In this document: positions 21,284 through 33,583 of the stretch, piece by piece | Layout: every line of letters starts with the position of its first letter | Position numbering within the stretch: the stretch's first letter is position 1 | Assembly: GCF_009017415.1 (NCBI RefSeq) | Contig: NC_092408.1 | Location: 4,154,001-4,218,000 of the forward strand | From: Aspergillus flavus | Lineage: Eukaryota > Ascomycota > Eurotiomycetes > Eurotiales > Aspergillaceae | Length of the DNA: 64,000 nt | Direction of reading: 5' to 3' | Program-made: the position numbers and the translations under genes | Notes under the pieces: model-generated | Told to the model about the DNA's origin: nothing | The model's input: the letters and a program-made list of their open reading frames with translations, nothing else | Database searches by the model: none

Positions 21284-22440
21284 GGTTGTCTCGATGCACT
21301 TCACAGTTTGCTGTAGGCTCGTAGCATAAGGAACGGTAAGTCTATAGGCTAAGTAGAGCCACTTCCTATTTCGCTGTCAGTAAAACATAGATAAGTTTAG
21401 GAGTGGAACATTGGACAAAGAGAGGTCTTGGGAGAGTTACACTTCAGTGAGTATCTTTTCAGCTACGCGCCCACCTTCAAAATTTGCTCAGCGACGTGTC
21501 AATATATACTCGGTGAGCCATCGCGCGCCGACTTTCTGCAAGGGGGCAAACTGATGCATGACTTAGACCGGAAGGAGTTTCCTTTTGTCACTAGATTCTG
21601 TCTAGACAACCGAACCATGCATAGATCGCCCCACAACCTGTATTTCGGGTGGCTGGCTGCCTTCTGACAGGGATTCAATACTACCCAAGCCTTCAAGGAT
21701 AATGAATCTCTCTGATTAGAACTATTCTCATCCACCCATTCTGCCTCGTCCATTCTAGCTAGGCTCTTAGCGGCTTACATGGTTAATTTCACTAGCGTCG
21801 TATCTCGTATATAGTAGGACATACGATATGGCAAATAGGCCACCGTGGAAGAGCCCACCGCTGTGCGCTGTCTGACACCTCGGAGGCTCCACACCTCACT
21901 ACTTGTGCAAAGTATTAGATTAATGACTCAACCTCGTTAATGATTTATTCTTGCCAGATACAGCTCATATCAACCCAGGTCCTGTCCTGTAGACACATAT
22001 GACCTTACTATTTATGGTTTTAGGTGGGCTGAGGGATAAGCTCAACACTCCGATAGAATTGCCCAGATCGCCACTTAGCCATGGTAAGAATATCCATGTG
22101 CGCAAAATGCATCCGCATATGTTCGTTCTTTTTTGACAATTATGTCCTGACGTAATGAGTACTTATCACACCACTGTTCCAACGGGATACACGACGGTCA
22201 TCACCTAGTCTAGATATAGGATAAATTACTGGGGCTGGTGCCTAACGTTCAAGTTCAATTGTACTCGATCACAGTACGAACCATCAAACACCGTATGTGG
22301 ATTCCGTGCCTTTTATAATACAGCTAACGTCTTTCAGAAACCATAGTCCCACGCCTAGATATCATCCTTGGGTTGATAGCTTTCGCCATGGTATGGATCT
22401 ACTATGATAATGTGGCAGTCCACCGTCGCCAGCATTTGTA
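21284..22440. other. no supported gene; contains repeat copy A
   Basis: Upstream of the decarboxylase-like gene. Only short frames are present. Confidence 0.45.
21590..21870. repeat. diverged dispersed repeat, copy A
   Basis: This segment aligns by eye with 24290-24560. Shared landmarks in the same order are GGGTGGCTGG, CTCTGA/TTCTGA, GGGAT, ACTACC, a run resembling CATCC..TTCTC, GCT..T.A.CGGC.TAC, and CACCGCTGTG.GCTGT. Divergence is high, with small indels. No open frame is conserved, so I call it a decayed repeat rather than a gene pair. Confidence 0.45.
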
Positions 22441-23220
22441 ATCGCCATAGGTCATGGCGACGCAGCATTTGCCCAGTTCCGCAGAATCCCCCACAGCGGT
22501 ATACTTACGAAGTGCTTCTATCCAGAATATGATAAGAGTTGCCCTACGAACTTTTCCGATATTATAAAGTCGTTCAATTCAAGTATATATGGCCAGTTAT
22601 GGTATTTGTCGTGTCAACCCAATTCGACCGGGGAGGAATATAGCAACCTGTCACAGAAACATATACTTCAGATTTTCACAAGTTGTAAGAATGTCACCCG
22701 TGAGGACTCAATGGAAGAGGCTAACTTAATCTAGGGGGATTCTGCTTCGATTAGATACCATTATAACACAACAGCACGGCAGCTTCCCTATTACTATTAT
22801 TCCATCTTCGACTCTAACCTGGACTTCGAGAAGGGCTTCGAGTGTCGTCTCATCTCGTTGAGAGAAATGCCGGCCATTGGCTCCAATTCTTTCGCTATTA
22901 TTGCTTCGTTTTATAATGATGCACTGAATGTTCTTTACGCAAATAGCAGCAATAATTCATGTGCCGAAATGGGACACCAACTTTACCAGTTTGAAACCTC
23001 GTTATCATCAACTGGTGGCTATAATTACACTGCTTGTGACGCGAATGAACAAGAAGCATGCATATCTCAGATATTGATTAGATATGCGTCGCCTTATGTG
23101 CAATCATTTACGACAGTACAGGTAAAGTCTGCAACATATATACTAACAGACGAAGGTGGTATTGATGGAGGGGTTGAATTTTTGAGCTGGCTTTTCACTG
23201 TGATCGACCAGCTGTGGTAA
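22441..23220 (+). pseudogene. unrecognised Cys/Asn-rich protein remnant with one in-frame TAG
   Basis: One reading frame is open from about 22441 to TAA 23218-23220 except for a TAG at 22732-22734. The text on both sides has the same flavour: evenly spaced cysteines (ILTKCFYPEYDKSCPTNF, LSCQPNS, SCKNVT, FECRL, NSSNNSCAE, NYTACDANEQEACISQ), many N-X-S/T sequons and aromatic residues. This suggests a secreted or lumenal glycoprotein. The TAG again could derive from CAG. No start codon or signal peptide could be placed upstream, where the frame closes at about 22410. I do not recognise the family. It could be a functional gene if the TAG lies in a short intron, but no clear splice pair surrounds it. 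Confidence 0.4.
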
Positions 23221-23554
23221 AGCTACGAACGGTTAGGGGCAGTATCCACGTGCCTGATGTTGTTTGCTTGCTCGATGCCATTAGATTCGTATATTCTGGG
23301 ATATTTATACTCACTAAGTAACAGGGGTACCTTCTATGGATATCTTCATTGAAATGTGGTGACCTCTGCGTATGGCATTATTAAAAAGCAGGTTGCCTGT
23401 TATTAAAGTGCTTTACTTTGGTTAATGCATATATAGATAATGATAATGATCATGAGATTATTATGATTAACAAGTAAAACGTCCATGTAGAGTCGTTCAT
23501 TATAACAAACAGATAGCCCTTGGCAATAGCCGTAGGCTGCGACATTCAGATCGT

Positions 23555-23570
23555 CCCCCCCCCCCCCCCC
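23555..23570 (+). repeat. poly(C) tract, 16 nt
   Basis: A run of 16 C on the plus strand between otherwise ordinary sequence. Confidence 0.9.
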
Positions 23571-24289
23571 TATCGGCCGTGAAGAGAATGATATATTGGC
23601 ACTGTATCGAGTTCCAGAATGCTACCGCTTTCCATTCGTCCTATTGGCAACGGTTAGTCTCCTGACATTCTTGAGTAAGCTTCTTTCCAAGGATGCTTGG
23701 CTGCTCTGATTTCCGCCAACGGAACGATCTAGAACCGAAGTCTCACGATAAGCTGGATTTGGTTCGTATTATCAAATGCGTTGGGGACACTATTGGAAAC
23801 GCTACAAGAGCCAATAACCAAGTCTAACTTACAGGACTGTACGGTTGCTCTCGGACCTAAGAGTCAGCAACGACCTCCTTTGGTGATGTCCTAACACTTC
23901 GTAACTGAGGGTCTTTAACGTTTGGGGCTGTTTTAATGAATGTAAAGTTTCGAGACGGATTGGAATCAGTTGTAACCCTATCAAGGGTGTTGTTATATCC
24001 CTAGAGGGATGACAAAGATCTATATGCTAAACACGGGTAATGTGGAAATAATAAGACAAGGCACAGTCTGACAATGCCATACAGAGACTTCAATATGAGT
24101 TTCCACAAAGGCGGCTTAGCACTTGAAAACGAATTCTGAACGCTTAGAGTCGCGCATCAGTTTAGCAATCTACATTACTTAAATAAGGCACTCATTAGAC
24201 TGTCGGATTTGATGGACTCTTATCTCTTCTCCAAAGACAAGGCTTAGGAGTGTTATGGCCCTCATTCTTCCTGTAAAATACGTGATTTG

Positions 24290-24560
24290 ACTCTAACAGA
24301 ATCTAATCCATGCTTAGAGCATCCCGCCAATCATATATTGGGTGGCTGGTTGTCCTCTGATCGGGATACTACCTAAGGCTAGGTTTAAAGCCAATGAACC
24401 ATCCGGATAACGTACTCTAGATCAACCATTTCTCGTTCAGCCCAGTTAGATGCTCAACGGCCTACCTATCTACTCCACTAGCTTTGTTTACCTTCTATAG
24501 CAGAGGATAAGACATTACAAATGGGAAACATGGAAATGACGCACCGCTGTGTGCTGTACT
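24290..24560. repeat. diverged dispersed repeat, copy B
   Basis: Counterpart of 21590-21870, in the same orientation about 2.7 kb away. The shared core begins around ATTGGGTGGCTGG and ends at CACCGCTGTGTGCTGT. A direct, decayed duplication is the simplest reading. Confidence 0.45.
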
Positions 24561-27500
24561 CAACGCAAACCCGCACCACTATTAAATTAATAGCCAGAGC
24601 AGCTTCGGGGCGCCTAGGTAGGCTCAGTATAGCAGGGAACCTGTACCATTCTAGTCGTCCATACTTGAGTAGGTTAGGCATCCCCGTCTGCTATTCTAAT
24701 ACTTTCCCTGCAGTTTGCCAATATTGATGTATGAACCTACAGTAGCTATAGGGTTTGATGCAGATGTGGGATGGTTATAGTGTGCACCGAATTTGATACA
24801 CGGGTGTTAGAATGTTCTAGAAGAATAAAAAGAGGAAAGACAAGCTAGGTTGTTGAGTATTTCGACTACATACTAAACTCGGATACATAGAGCGCAACGG
24901 AACCACTTAGTCTGGAAAGTCGTATAAAACGTCGTTATAAAGGAATGCTACTGGCATTATATTGGCCGTAAAATTTTAGTGCATTAGAACTTCTGAACTT
25001 GTAACATTTATTAGTTCCCCGTTGGTGATGATAGCTTCTTATTGCAAAGAACCATCCATAGCCTAAATTAGGTGCAACTAGACAGTTCCATACGCAGAAC
25101 CGTTGGGAATACCCCTTTTTTCGCACTAACTATTTGCGCTCCGGATCGCCCCAAGAACCATATTCTAAGATACGCTAGATTGTATAATACCAACAATACA
25201 AGCTACCATTACTTGGTTGTCATTTCGTATTAAGCCTATCAGTTTATTAAGAAATTCACAGTAATAATCCACATACTTAGCAGTCGTAGAAGGGCTTTGA
25301 GAGTCTGTAGTTGGGTCGATCTGATTATTGTCGTTGACATTATTTTCGTTAAATAGACTACTACTACTGCGAAGTATTGTTTCAGTTAACTTATAAAACT
25401 ATAAAAATACTAGAATAAAGATTTAGATAAGATCTGTTTATCTTCCTAAGCTCTGGTACTTCTCTTAAACCATTATTACTCAAAAGACTATTACTTTTTC
25501 TACGACTTGGATATATCATTTGATATCTCGGTCACTATAAGATATAGTAATATATAATATAAAGTATATAGGATGCTATCAGTTAAGAATAAATATTAAT
25601 ATTCTAAAGACGATAATATTTAATTAAGCATTCTCTTCTTCAGAGAACAAAGACGAACTTTCGGTACTCTATAAAATAGTTCTCGATCGGAACAACAAAT
25701 CTGCAACATGAGAATCAATATTTACTTTAGGAAAAGTTAAAATTTGCTAATATAAATGCGTTGCTGCGCCCTTTATCGTTTCTCTGTTGTCTTTTTATTC
25801 GGCTTATTAATATTTCTATATTAAAGCTACTCCAAGGGTTGTAATTGAGGACTAGAAATCCAAGAGTCATGTATATCTAAAGAATATAAGTATTAGTAAA
25901 ATAACGAGGCACCTAGGGTCTATATAAGCTATTATAACCTAATTTATGTATATTACTCCTAATAGCTACCTAACTTGATACAATACGGTGACTAATCAAT
26001 ACAAGTGTTGTAAAATGCTTTTCTGTCTTTTCGGGCTCCGACATGTGACCTCCCATATTTGACTCTAGTGGGGTCAACGTTCCATGGATGGGAATGCAAA
26101 TGACGACATGAGAAAATTCGATTGGGCTGCTCTCATCCATGGGGCTAAGACAGGCGTTTATATTAAGTGGCAACAAATATAGTTCCCACTTATTAACCTG
26201 CATCTATCTTTGTTCTTCGCTATTAACGAAATAACCCAAGTACGTGACACAAAACATAATGGAAGCAGAACGGGATAAAGAAACCCACTCGCAGGTTAGA
26301 CAATTTTCCAGCATCATTAAGATATAGCGCACTGGGCCAATATGTTACTAGACTCTCTCCGAAGATGAGAAACGCCGCCTCCGCCTTTATGATAGGCTGC
26401 CTCATGGTGGAGGACTGCTCAGACAGCAGTCTAGAGTATGTTTCTCATAAGGCAGCCCAAGGCAGCTACTGACAAGTAAAAGGAACGGTGGTACTTTGAC
26501 TCGGGTGATTTGGCTCTCTCTACAGCCGATAGGATGACTGATGAAGGTGCAATTCAAACCGGCACAGCCCATCCTATACGTGACACCATTTCTCGCCCTT
26601 ATGCCCCGGTTCCCAACACCAGTAATGCCAACAAAGATGCAAACAAAGGCTTTAGTGGCACGAAACCCCAAATTCCGGAAATGATAGGTAGTCCTCTGCA
26701 CGAACCAACCAACAATGCGAATATGGAGATACAGAAACCAGATTGAACAGTTTGGGATGGATTCTTTGACGTTGTTTAGTCTAAGTTCGATTCAGAAGAA
26801 CCTTGTGTGATACCCATGTCTGCTTTGGTAGAAAGAGATCACAAGGTTAGTTACAGCAATTTAGTGGGGCATACTACTATGGTGGTTTCTGCTGGGTCAT
26901 TGCTTTTACACATATTTAGTTATGCGGAGCTTACTACCAGATGGTAATACTTTTCTGCTCGTACAGTGATACAAAGACGTTTAATATAAAATATCGATGC
27001 AACCCACTAGTAGGTCATTCTCAGGGTTTCCAACATGTGTGAAACAATTTCATCAGCAGTACTATTCCCCCACTATGATCTCCATGATATCTCCCAAAAG
27101 ACTGATATAGGGAAGAATGCGCCCGCTCTTCGCGCTTGAACCGTTCATGATCAAACTTTCCGAGGACCAGTTTCGAAAAATCCACGTTTTAAATTATTGC
27201 TTGCAGTAGCTGCTTTCTGAGGTAAAGTACAAGTGACGTCAAGCATTATCGCTGATGCTCTTGGAACTACTAAGTCTGGTGTCATAGCTGTCGTTAGCTG
27301 GACTCTCGTATATAGACTCATAGCACTGCTGTATTCATTGACTGGTGCTGGGGAGCGGTGCATAGGCGTCATCATTAAGTCTTTGCTTATGTAATCACAA
27401 GCTGTTTAATTCCTTGAATATGTTCTTTGGTATTTGTCAGTTAATGTGAATCAGTAAGAAAGCCTAGGATTCATACCAATTTGCCAATGTGGCTGCATAG

Positions 27501-27596
27501 CCGGAAATAGGAGGAATCGGCCAAATTTTAGGAAATATTTGAAAGGCTGCTTTATGTGGCGGAAACGAAATGCCGAGAGGAACATACATAGTTCTA

Positions 27597-27646
27597 TTTA
27601 TTTTTTTTTTTTTTTTTTCTAAAAAAAAAAGAAAAGAAAAGAAAAA
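27597..27646 (+). repeat. adjacent poly(T) and poly(A)/GAAAA tracts
   Basis: About 20 T are followed after two bases by 10 A and GAAAA repeats. The two tracts could fold on each other. They may mark the edge of an AT-rich insertion. Confidence 0.7.
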
Positions 27647-28205
27647 CAGAGAATGGGATGAATACGCACGTCAAGCAACTCTAACAACAAATATAAGGCG
27701 GACGAGAAAACGACAGAATATCTTCAAGAATATAAGCATAACAGATCTATTATTATCCGTCCCCATTCACAATCTGTACTTTCTTTATCATGTTTTCTTT
27801 CTTCTTAGCATATATAGCCCAGATCCACCTCCTAACCCCACAATTAGGATATTTAATTATACTCCAATCTTCTTTGTATAATCATAAGATACTTTTTCCA
27901 AGAAAAATAGAATATTGGCGTATAAAAAACATTAGATATTTTAACCATGTGCTGGTGCTAAAGATACTAAAAAAACTAGAAAGTTTTTATAAAATAAATA
28001 TTATCTATACCTATAATAGTATAGTTTGCTCTCTTTATTTCAACCTGGCTCTAGTCTTTGTTTACTACATACATACTTAGCATCTATATTTTAGAAAATA
28101 GCAAACATAGATAACACAAATGGGTATCCTTCTATCACCAAAGTATGTCATGATATTCCCTTGCCTTCCTATTACCAGGCCAATTACACACTTATTAACC
28201 AATAT

Positions 28206-28515
28206 CCTAGACATTGATGACATGGGATTCGGTGATCAGCCAATGGGCCAACCCGACCGCATTAACGGCACCTGGCAACTCCGGCGCATCAGCAGCGTCG
28301 TAGTAAACGGTGACACAGAGAACGTACACACGTTGTACCAGAAGGACACGCATAAGGGTATTATTCTCTCCACGCCGCTTCTGTTGCCGTTGAAGAAAGG
28401 GGAGAACACGATTACTGTTGGCGGGCTGTGGAACGGGTTTGATTATAAAGGAGCGGATTTGGATCGGATTGTGGTGTATCCGCCGGAAGGGGTGAAGAAG
28501 AGGTGGTTTTGGTAA
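28206..28515 (+). pseudogene. C-terminal fragment of a glycoside hydrolase (carbohydrate-binding beta-sandwich end, alpha-galactosidase-like)
   Basis: About 100 residues of clean coding text start abruptly after AT-rich DNA. They run from DDMGFGDQPMGQPDRINGTW through SSVVVNGDTE and LLPLKKGENTITVGGLWNGF to DLDRIVVYPPEG and a TAA at 28513-28515. The phrases pLkkGeNtItvGGL.NG and .LDRIVVY are typical of the galactose-binding/CBM35-like beta-sandwich at the C-terminus of fungal alpha-galactosidases and related glycosidases. The catalytic domain is absent upstream. The fragment's GC content is much higher than that of the DNA before it. The exact parent family is uncertain; that it is a truncated gene is fairly clear. 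Confidence 0.55.
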
Positions 28516-28734
28516 AGTGACGAGGATCTGATTAGCATCAAGCTGTTTATTAACCTTGCTACTCAGCAGGGACCTCCCTGTTGCACATTGGGGACACCCT
28601 ACACCTTCTGTGATTACCTGGCTGTGTTACAGTTGTGAATACTTTGTGTATTAATCGTGCGTACTCCGTAATCTGATCGCATTATCTTTCCCTATCCATG
28701 AGTGCTGTATTGCCTTACTGATATTTGTACTCTG

Positions 28735-29164
28735 GGTCAGCAACCACCCTTCTCAAGCAGCAGCATCACTATATCCTCATGTTCTGCGTTAAAGGCATGT
28801 CTTAGTGCTGTTCGGCCCTGACGATCCTTGGATTCTAGGTCACAGCCTTCTCAATGAGCAGCTTAGCGATATGTTTATGTCCGTATTAAGCAGCCAATAT
28901 CAATGGGGTTTCCCAATCACCAGATCGGCACTCCAGATCGGCGCCTTTGTCAAGTAGTGTTTCCACAGCTGATTTATATCCTCTCTCTGTATACCATAGC
29001 AAAGATGAGGTTCCGGAAAACCTGATTTTATATGTATATAGAGGGCCCATTTATTGAATGCCATAGACTCGGGGGTGCGTTAATAGAAAAGAAAGGATAT
29101 CCTTCTCATTGTCTAGACTTTCAATGATGAGGAGTAACTCATCTGGAAGATCGAGGAGAGGCAT
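28735..29164 (-). pseudogene. F-box plus ankyrin-repeat protein, degenerate
   Basis: From ATG 29164 the minus strand reads MPLLDLPDELLLIIESLDNE and continues with ILSFLLTHPRVYG, an F-box-type start, then hits a stop at a frameshift (the text resumes FNKWALYI in another phase). A further frame gives SLLWYTERGYKSAVETLLDK, GADLECRSGDWETPLILAA, an in-frame TAA, then YGHKHIAKLLIEK; a last shifted segment gives DRQGRTALRHAF and DIVMLLLEKGG. F-box followed directly by ankyrin repeats is a common Aspergillus-type architecture. At least two frameshifts and one stop make this a pseudogene. It is short, so the 3' part has been lost. Confidence 0.65.
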
Positions 29165-29799
29165 TGTAACAGAAAGTGTAAGAGGAAAGCTTTTCAGCGT
29201 TGGTGTATAAAAGTGTTCACTTCAAGGATTCAAGATAAGGCTACGTGCAGGGAAGGTGGAGAGGAAAGAGCTTTCCCTCGGCTAGGATCTTCAATCTCCA
29301 ATCTAAATGGGAGCCCTAAGCCATAGACGGAGAGATCGTCGCCTTGCAGGGATACGTGGGGCTGTGGAGAAAGTAAGGCAGGTGAAGCGCTTAGGCGGCA
29401 ACAAGAGATAAAGAATCAGGACATTAGTGCATATAAGATAAACTAGTCAGAAGTACCGACCAGGATGGCAGATCACACAAGTAATGTACGTTGGCTATGA
29501 CATCCTTATCAACCCAGGATATTACCACGCTATGCATGCATCCATTATCTCCCAGCACAACCAAACTAGACGCTAGAGCAGGCAAACAAAGAGAAGGAAT
29601 CATCCCTGGCTCCTTGAACAGCACTATTGGTGGTAGCAGCGATTTGGGGCCTTTTCTGTCAACCAACCCCGCGCCTTCCCACCCACCCGTGAGATGCCAT
29701 ATTACCATATAAGTCGGCTTTCGCCCATTGCCCCAGCTCATCTCAGTTCTCACATTCTTGGTTTTCAAGTTCAGGTTACGCATCTTCCTCCTGCAACAG
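29165..29799. other. no supported gene
   Basis: A 138-codon minus frame at 29424-29840 has no recognisable domain and overlaps the start of the MFS remnant on the other strand. Confidence 0.4.
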
Positions 29800-30480
29800 T
29801 TGACAATGGCTCCCCAAAAGCAACTTGTCCTCATGCTCACCTCCTTCCGCTATAAGATAGAAGCTATCTCCGAGAAGGACTTCCACGAGTACGGAACCAG
29901 ACAGCATGATGGCAATTTTGCCTGATCATGGCAGGCCTGTCAGTCACTTCTCTTCTCACTGCGGTTGAATCTACCGTTACATCGACTGCTCTGCCCACTA
30001 TCTCGCGCGATCTACATGCGGGAGGGTATAACGTCTGGTTTGCAAGTGCAGTCTTTCTGTTGAGGTTGGTCCCCGCTTCGCCCTCATCATTTACAGACCG
30101 AATAACCATGGCCTTGCCAGCACCGCGTTTCAACCGCTTAACGGACAGCTTGCCGACGTTTTTGGTCAACGATGGCCCCGCTGTCGCCCTGCCTGCTTCG
30201 GGAAGTGGCATCAGCGGTGGTGCGAGCTCGTCTCGGAAGCGCCAATCTGCTGGTCAATATTACCTCCTGTTACCTTATTATTTTACACCAACGAGCGCAA
30301 GTGACAGCGCTTATCTTCATAGTGTTTCGGTGAGCTCCTCCATCGGACCCTTCATCGGAGGCGCTCTCACGCAGCACGTCACCTAGCGGTGGTCATTCTA
30401 TATCCGCCTTCCCATCGCGGGGACCGCCATAGTGTTCATAGTCCTCCTTTTGACGGTCAAGTCCAAGAGCCAATCGATTA
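29800..30480 (+). pseudogene. DHA2-family MFS drug-transporter remnant
   Basis: The text starts with WQFCLIMAGLSVTSLLTAVE, STVTSTALPTISRDL and VWFASAVFLL (helix 1 of a DHA2-type MFS exporter). A plausible intron (GTTGGTCC...TGCCAG) ends at 30119. It continues TAFQPLNGQLADVFGQRWP (MFS motif A), then a shifted segment with SGSGISGGASS, then SSSIGPFIGGALTQHVT (motif C), an in-frame TAG where family members have Trp, and RWSFYIRLPIAG. A TGA precedes the first segment. Helices 3-4 are mostly missing and everything after helix 6 is gone. The stop before RWSF could come from TGG by G-to-A. This is a decayed 5' half of a 14-helix exporter. Confidence 0.7.
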
Positions 30481-31353
30481 TGCGATTCGGGATACTCGCG
30501 GAATGATGTCCAACGACCCACATTTTTGATACACACACCAGCCATGGGCAACTCATATATGACTCAGATGGTTACTCCTACGGCGTGTGATTGGAGACCA
30601 CTTTCTGCACTACCATGGCTAATAGCCAGCTTCGAGCAAATACGAATCACTTAGTAACTATGGATGTTCAAGCATGTCCAGGGTAGTTCAAGAGCCTGCC
30701 AGAATATCGCAGCGGTTGATTTGCGCCCAGGGCAGAATCAGTGGGGCACTTTTACCTGATAGCTAGACGCGTCCGGGTTTCGAGTCGCAGAAGAACATTT
30801 CATTACTAGACTAGCGTCTTGGGATGCCGTTGTTGCATGACTCGACTAGCCTTGCTCTACATGAAATTCAAATCTTAGTTTTTTGAGATCATCTTACAGT
30901 CGGCAAACCCCTACATACTTTACTCCTTCCAGTAGACTTTATCCTTCAAATACTCCCTTTGGACTGCAGAATATCGACCCACGAATGCAGAGGTCATTCA
31001 AATATCTGGGGATACATACCTGAAAACCTTTTTATTACTGCCGTTCTCGGACCCTTGGCGCCAATCCCGCTTTTCGTATATCAATTTTTAGCCCCATAGT
31101 AGCGTTGCGCTAAAACCAGTACACAATACATTATTGGGCAAATTGTGTCCGTAAATCTTATCTGATCATCTGATAGGGGACGTAAATGCACGCTTGGAGC
31201 ACTTATTGCTGTGCCGCTCTTGGCTACTGAACTGAGACTGCAGTGCGCCGTAAATCCCTTTGCATATGTGAACTTCGCCTGTTTGTCCCCTCTTTTACCC
31301 ATACCCCGTCGTCGATCTAATCCTACACTTTCGTGTTCCTGCATCCGCCAGCC
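30481..31353. other. no supported gene; promoter region of the siderophore transporter at its right end
   Basis: Contains stop-rich sequence and possibly unrecognisable further remains of the MFS pseudogene. The leader of the downstream transporter should begin near its right end. Confidence 0.4.
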
Positions 31354-33410
31354 ATGAGCGGCTCTCCTTCCAACGGCATGCCAAAGGCCGTCGTGCCGAG
31401 CCAGATTGAACCCGTTGTCAGTGCGGTGGAGGATACGGAACAGAATGCAGGGGTCGATCGCATCGTGCAAGAGCCCTCCAGGGATGGTGTGAGTATCTCA
31501 GACAAGGATTCCACCTTGTTTCAAGGCGGTGTTCAGCGAGTGAGAGCGATCACTTCCTTATGGTCGAAGAATACGATGTGGCTTATGTTCGTGCTGTGAG
31601 TCTTACCCTCAATAAATGCTATGTACCAGCCATCTTGTGCGCCAAATGGGACCAGGTCAAATACTTACTCTCATGCAGTCTTTACCTTGTCTCTTTCGTA
31701 GACATGCTTCTAGTCTCCGTCCAAACCTCGCTGAATCCATACATCACGTCGTCATTCCATAAGCACGGCCTACTCACAGTTGTCAGCATCATGTCCACCA
31801 TTCTCGGCGGCTCCTCAAAGCTCACTCTGGCCAAAATAATTGATATCTGGGGACGGGTTGAAGGCTTCTTATTTATGCTTCTGATTGTCGTGATTGGACT
31901 GATAATGAAGGCTACCTGCAAGAATATCGAAACCTACGTCGCGGCGCACACATTATATTGGGTGGGACATATTGGTATGATGTATGTGGTTGATATCATG
32001 CTGGCCGATATGACAACCCTCAAAAACCGAATGATTATGCTGGGCATCAACGGAACCCCGAGTATCGCGAGCACGTTTGCTGGGCCCAGGATCGCAACTT
32101 TATTCTACATCAATCTCGATTTTCGCTGGGCATTTGGCGCTTTCGCAATCATGATCACTGGTACTTCCATTCCTGTTGTGGGTGTTATGCTGTACATGCA
32201 GCGGAGGGCCCAGAAGGTTGGTATTTACGAGAAGACGGTCTCTGAGAGGAGTTGGTGGCAATCTATCATTCACTATTTCATCGAATTTGACGGTGTGTGA
32301 TTCTTTTGCATTTCGTATTTGATATTGTCTATGGCTAACGAAAGATCTCTAGTGATCGGAATTGTCTTGATAACGGCGGTGTTTTCCTTGATTCTTCTCC
32401 CCTTCAGTCTTGCCTCGTACGCCCCCAAGGGATGGGCAAGTGGATATATTGTTGCGATGGAAGTACTCGGGGTGGTTTGTATCCCCGCATTCTATGCATG
32501 GGAGAGATACCTTTCTCCCGTCCAATTCCTCCCTTGGAAGTACTTGAAGGAACCGACTATCATTGGGTCTTGTCTTCTATACTGCGTCATGTTCATCTCC
32601 TGCTTGTAAGTCTTCCCTATTGGCCATAAAAGCCCATCATGTGCGCTTAACACCATGCTAACAATAAACCAGCACCTGGAACAGCTACTTCAGCTCGTAC
32701 CTCCAAGTCGTCCACAGATTAGACATAACAACAGCCAACTACGTCCTCAACGCCTTCTCCCTAACCTCCTACATCTTCAGCCCAATCTTCGGCCTGTAAG
32801 AAACCCTACACCCCCCATCACCACATAAGCACCATCTAACAAGACCAGTTTAATCCGTTACACCGGCGAATTCAAATGGACCGTGTTCACCGGCATCCCC
32901 ATCCTCCTCCTCGGCACTGCCCTTCTAATCCCTTTCCGCCAACCCACCACCCACGTCGGCATCATAACCATGACCCAAATCCTCGTCGGTCTGGGCACAT
33001 GTATATTCACAGTCTGCGGCCAATTAGCCATCATGGCGCCCGTCACACACCAAGAGATCGCCGTCGTCGTCGCAATCTGGGGGTTATTCGGCTCGATCGG
33101 TGCGGCTGTCGGGTCTGCTATCGCCGGGGGTATGTGGAATAATATCCTCCCTAGCGAACTGTATAAGAGACTCCCTGATGAGAGTAGGAATATCAGCGCT
33201 ACTATCTTTAGTGATATGGTCATGCAGATGTCGTATGCTGATGGAACGCCAGAGAGGGAGGCTATCGTCGGAGCTTATGCAGATGTACAGAGAAAGATGG
33301 TTATAGCGGGGGTTTGTTTTGTTCCGCTTTGTATTGCGTGTGTTTGGGTTTGGAGGGATATCAATGTGAAGAAGTTGGAGAGGGAGCAGACTAGGGGGAA
33401 TGTCTGGTAG
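31354..33410 (+). CDS. siderophore-iron transporter of the MFS SIT/ARN family, 597 aa, five exons
   Basis: Exons are 31354-31595, 31679-32292, 32353-32605, 32673-32795 and 32849-33410, joined by GT-AG introns of 83, 60, 67 and 53 nt; the sum is 598 codons in one frame. After an acidic 70-residue cytosolic N-terminus come the helices: WLMFVLLYLVSFVDMLLVSV, then VSIMSTILGGSSKLTLAKII with IDIWGRVEGF (MFS motif A position), YWVGHIGMMYVVDIMLADMT, and the C-terminal WGLFGSIGAAVGSAIAGGMW followed by a long loop and a last helix. The length, about 14 helices, DIWGR motif and the W-N-N-I-L-P .. L loop are those of Sit1/Mir-type proton symporters that import ferric siderophores across the plasma membrane. 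The particular siderophore is unknown. There are no biosynthesis genes beside it. Confidence 0.88.
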
Positions 33411-33583
33411 TGTCGTGTATTTGGTAGGGTAGGGCTAAAATCGTGATGTATCCAAGGTCTACGGCGGTAGTAGATCGGAGTGTAGGGTGCGCGAAAGGGC
33501 AACAGAGGACCTCAGCCAAGTCTTTTCAAGTGGATATTTCAAGTCATTTGAGGAGAATGAAGCAAAAAAGAACAAAAAGATAG

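Larger units (their letters stand above)
23221..28119. other. AT-rich gene desert
   Basis: Nearly 5 kb without a supported gene. The interval 25200-26000 and much of 27590-28119 is strongly A/T-rich with many stops in all frames, as in RIP-affected or transposon-graveyard DNA. It contains repeat copy B, a poly(C) tract and a poly(T)/poly(A) tract. Minus frames around 26200-26700 are short and match nothing I know. Confidence 0.55.

Noticed and set aside
26402..26746. Frames on both strands near 26.5 kb as a transporter remnant
   Set aside because: Some hydrophobic stretches but no family motif in any phase.
29424..29840. 138-codon minus frame
   Set aside because: No domain; the opposite strand carries the start of the MFS remnant.
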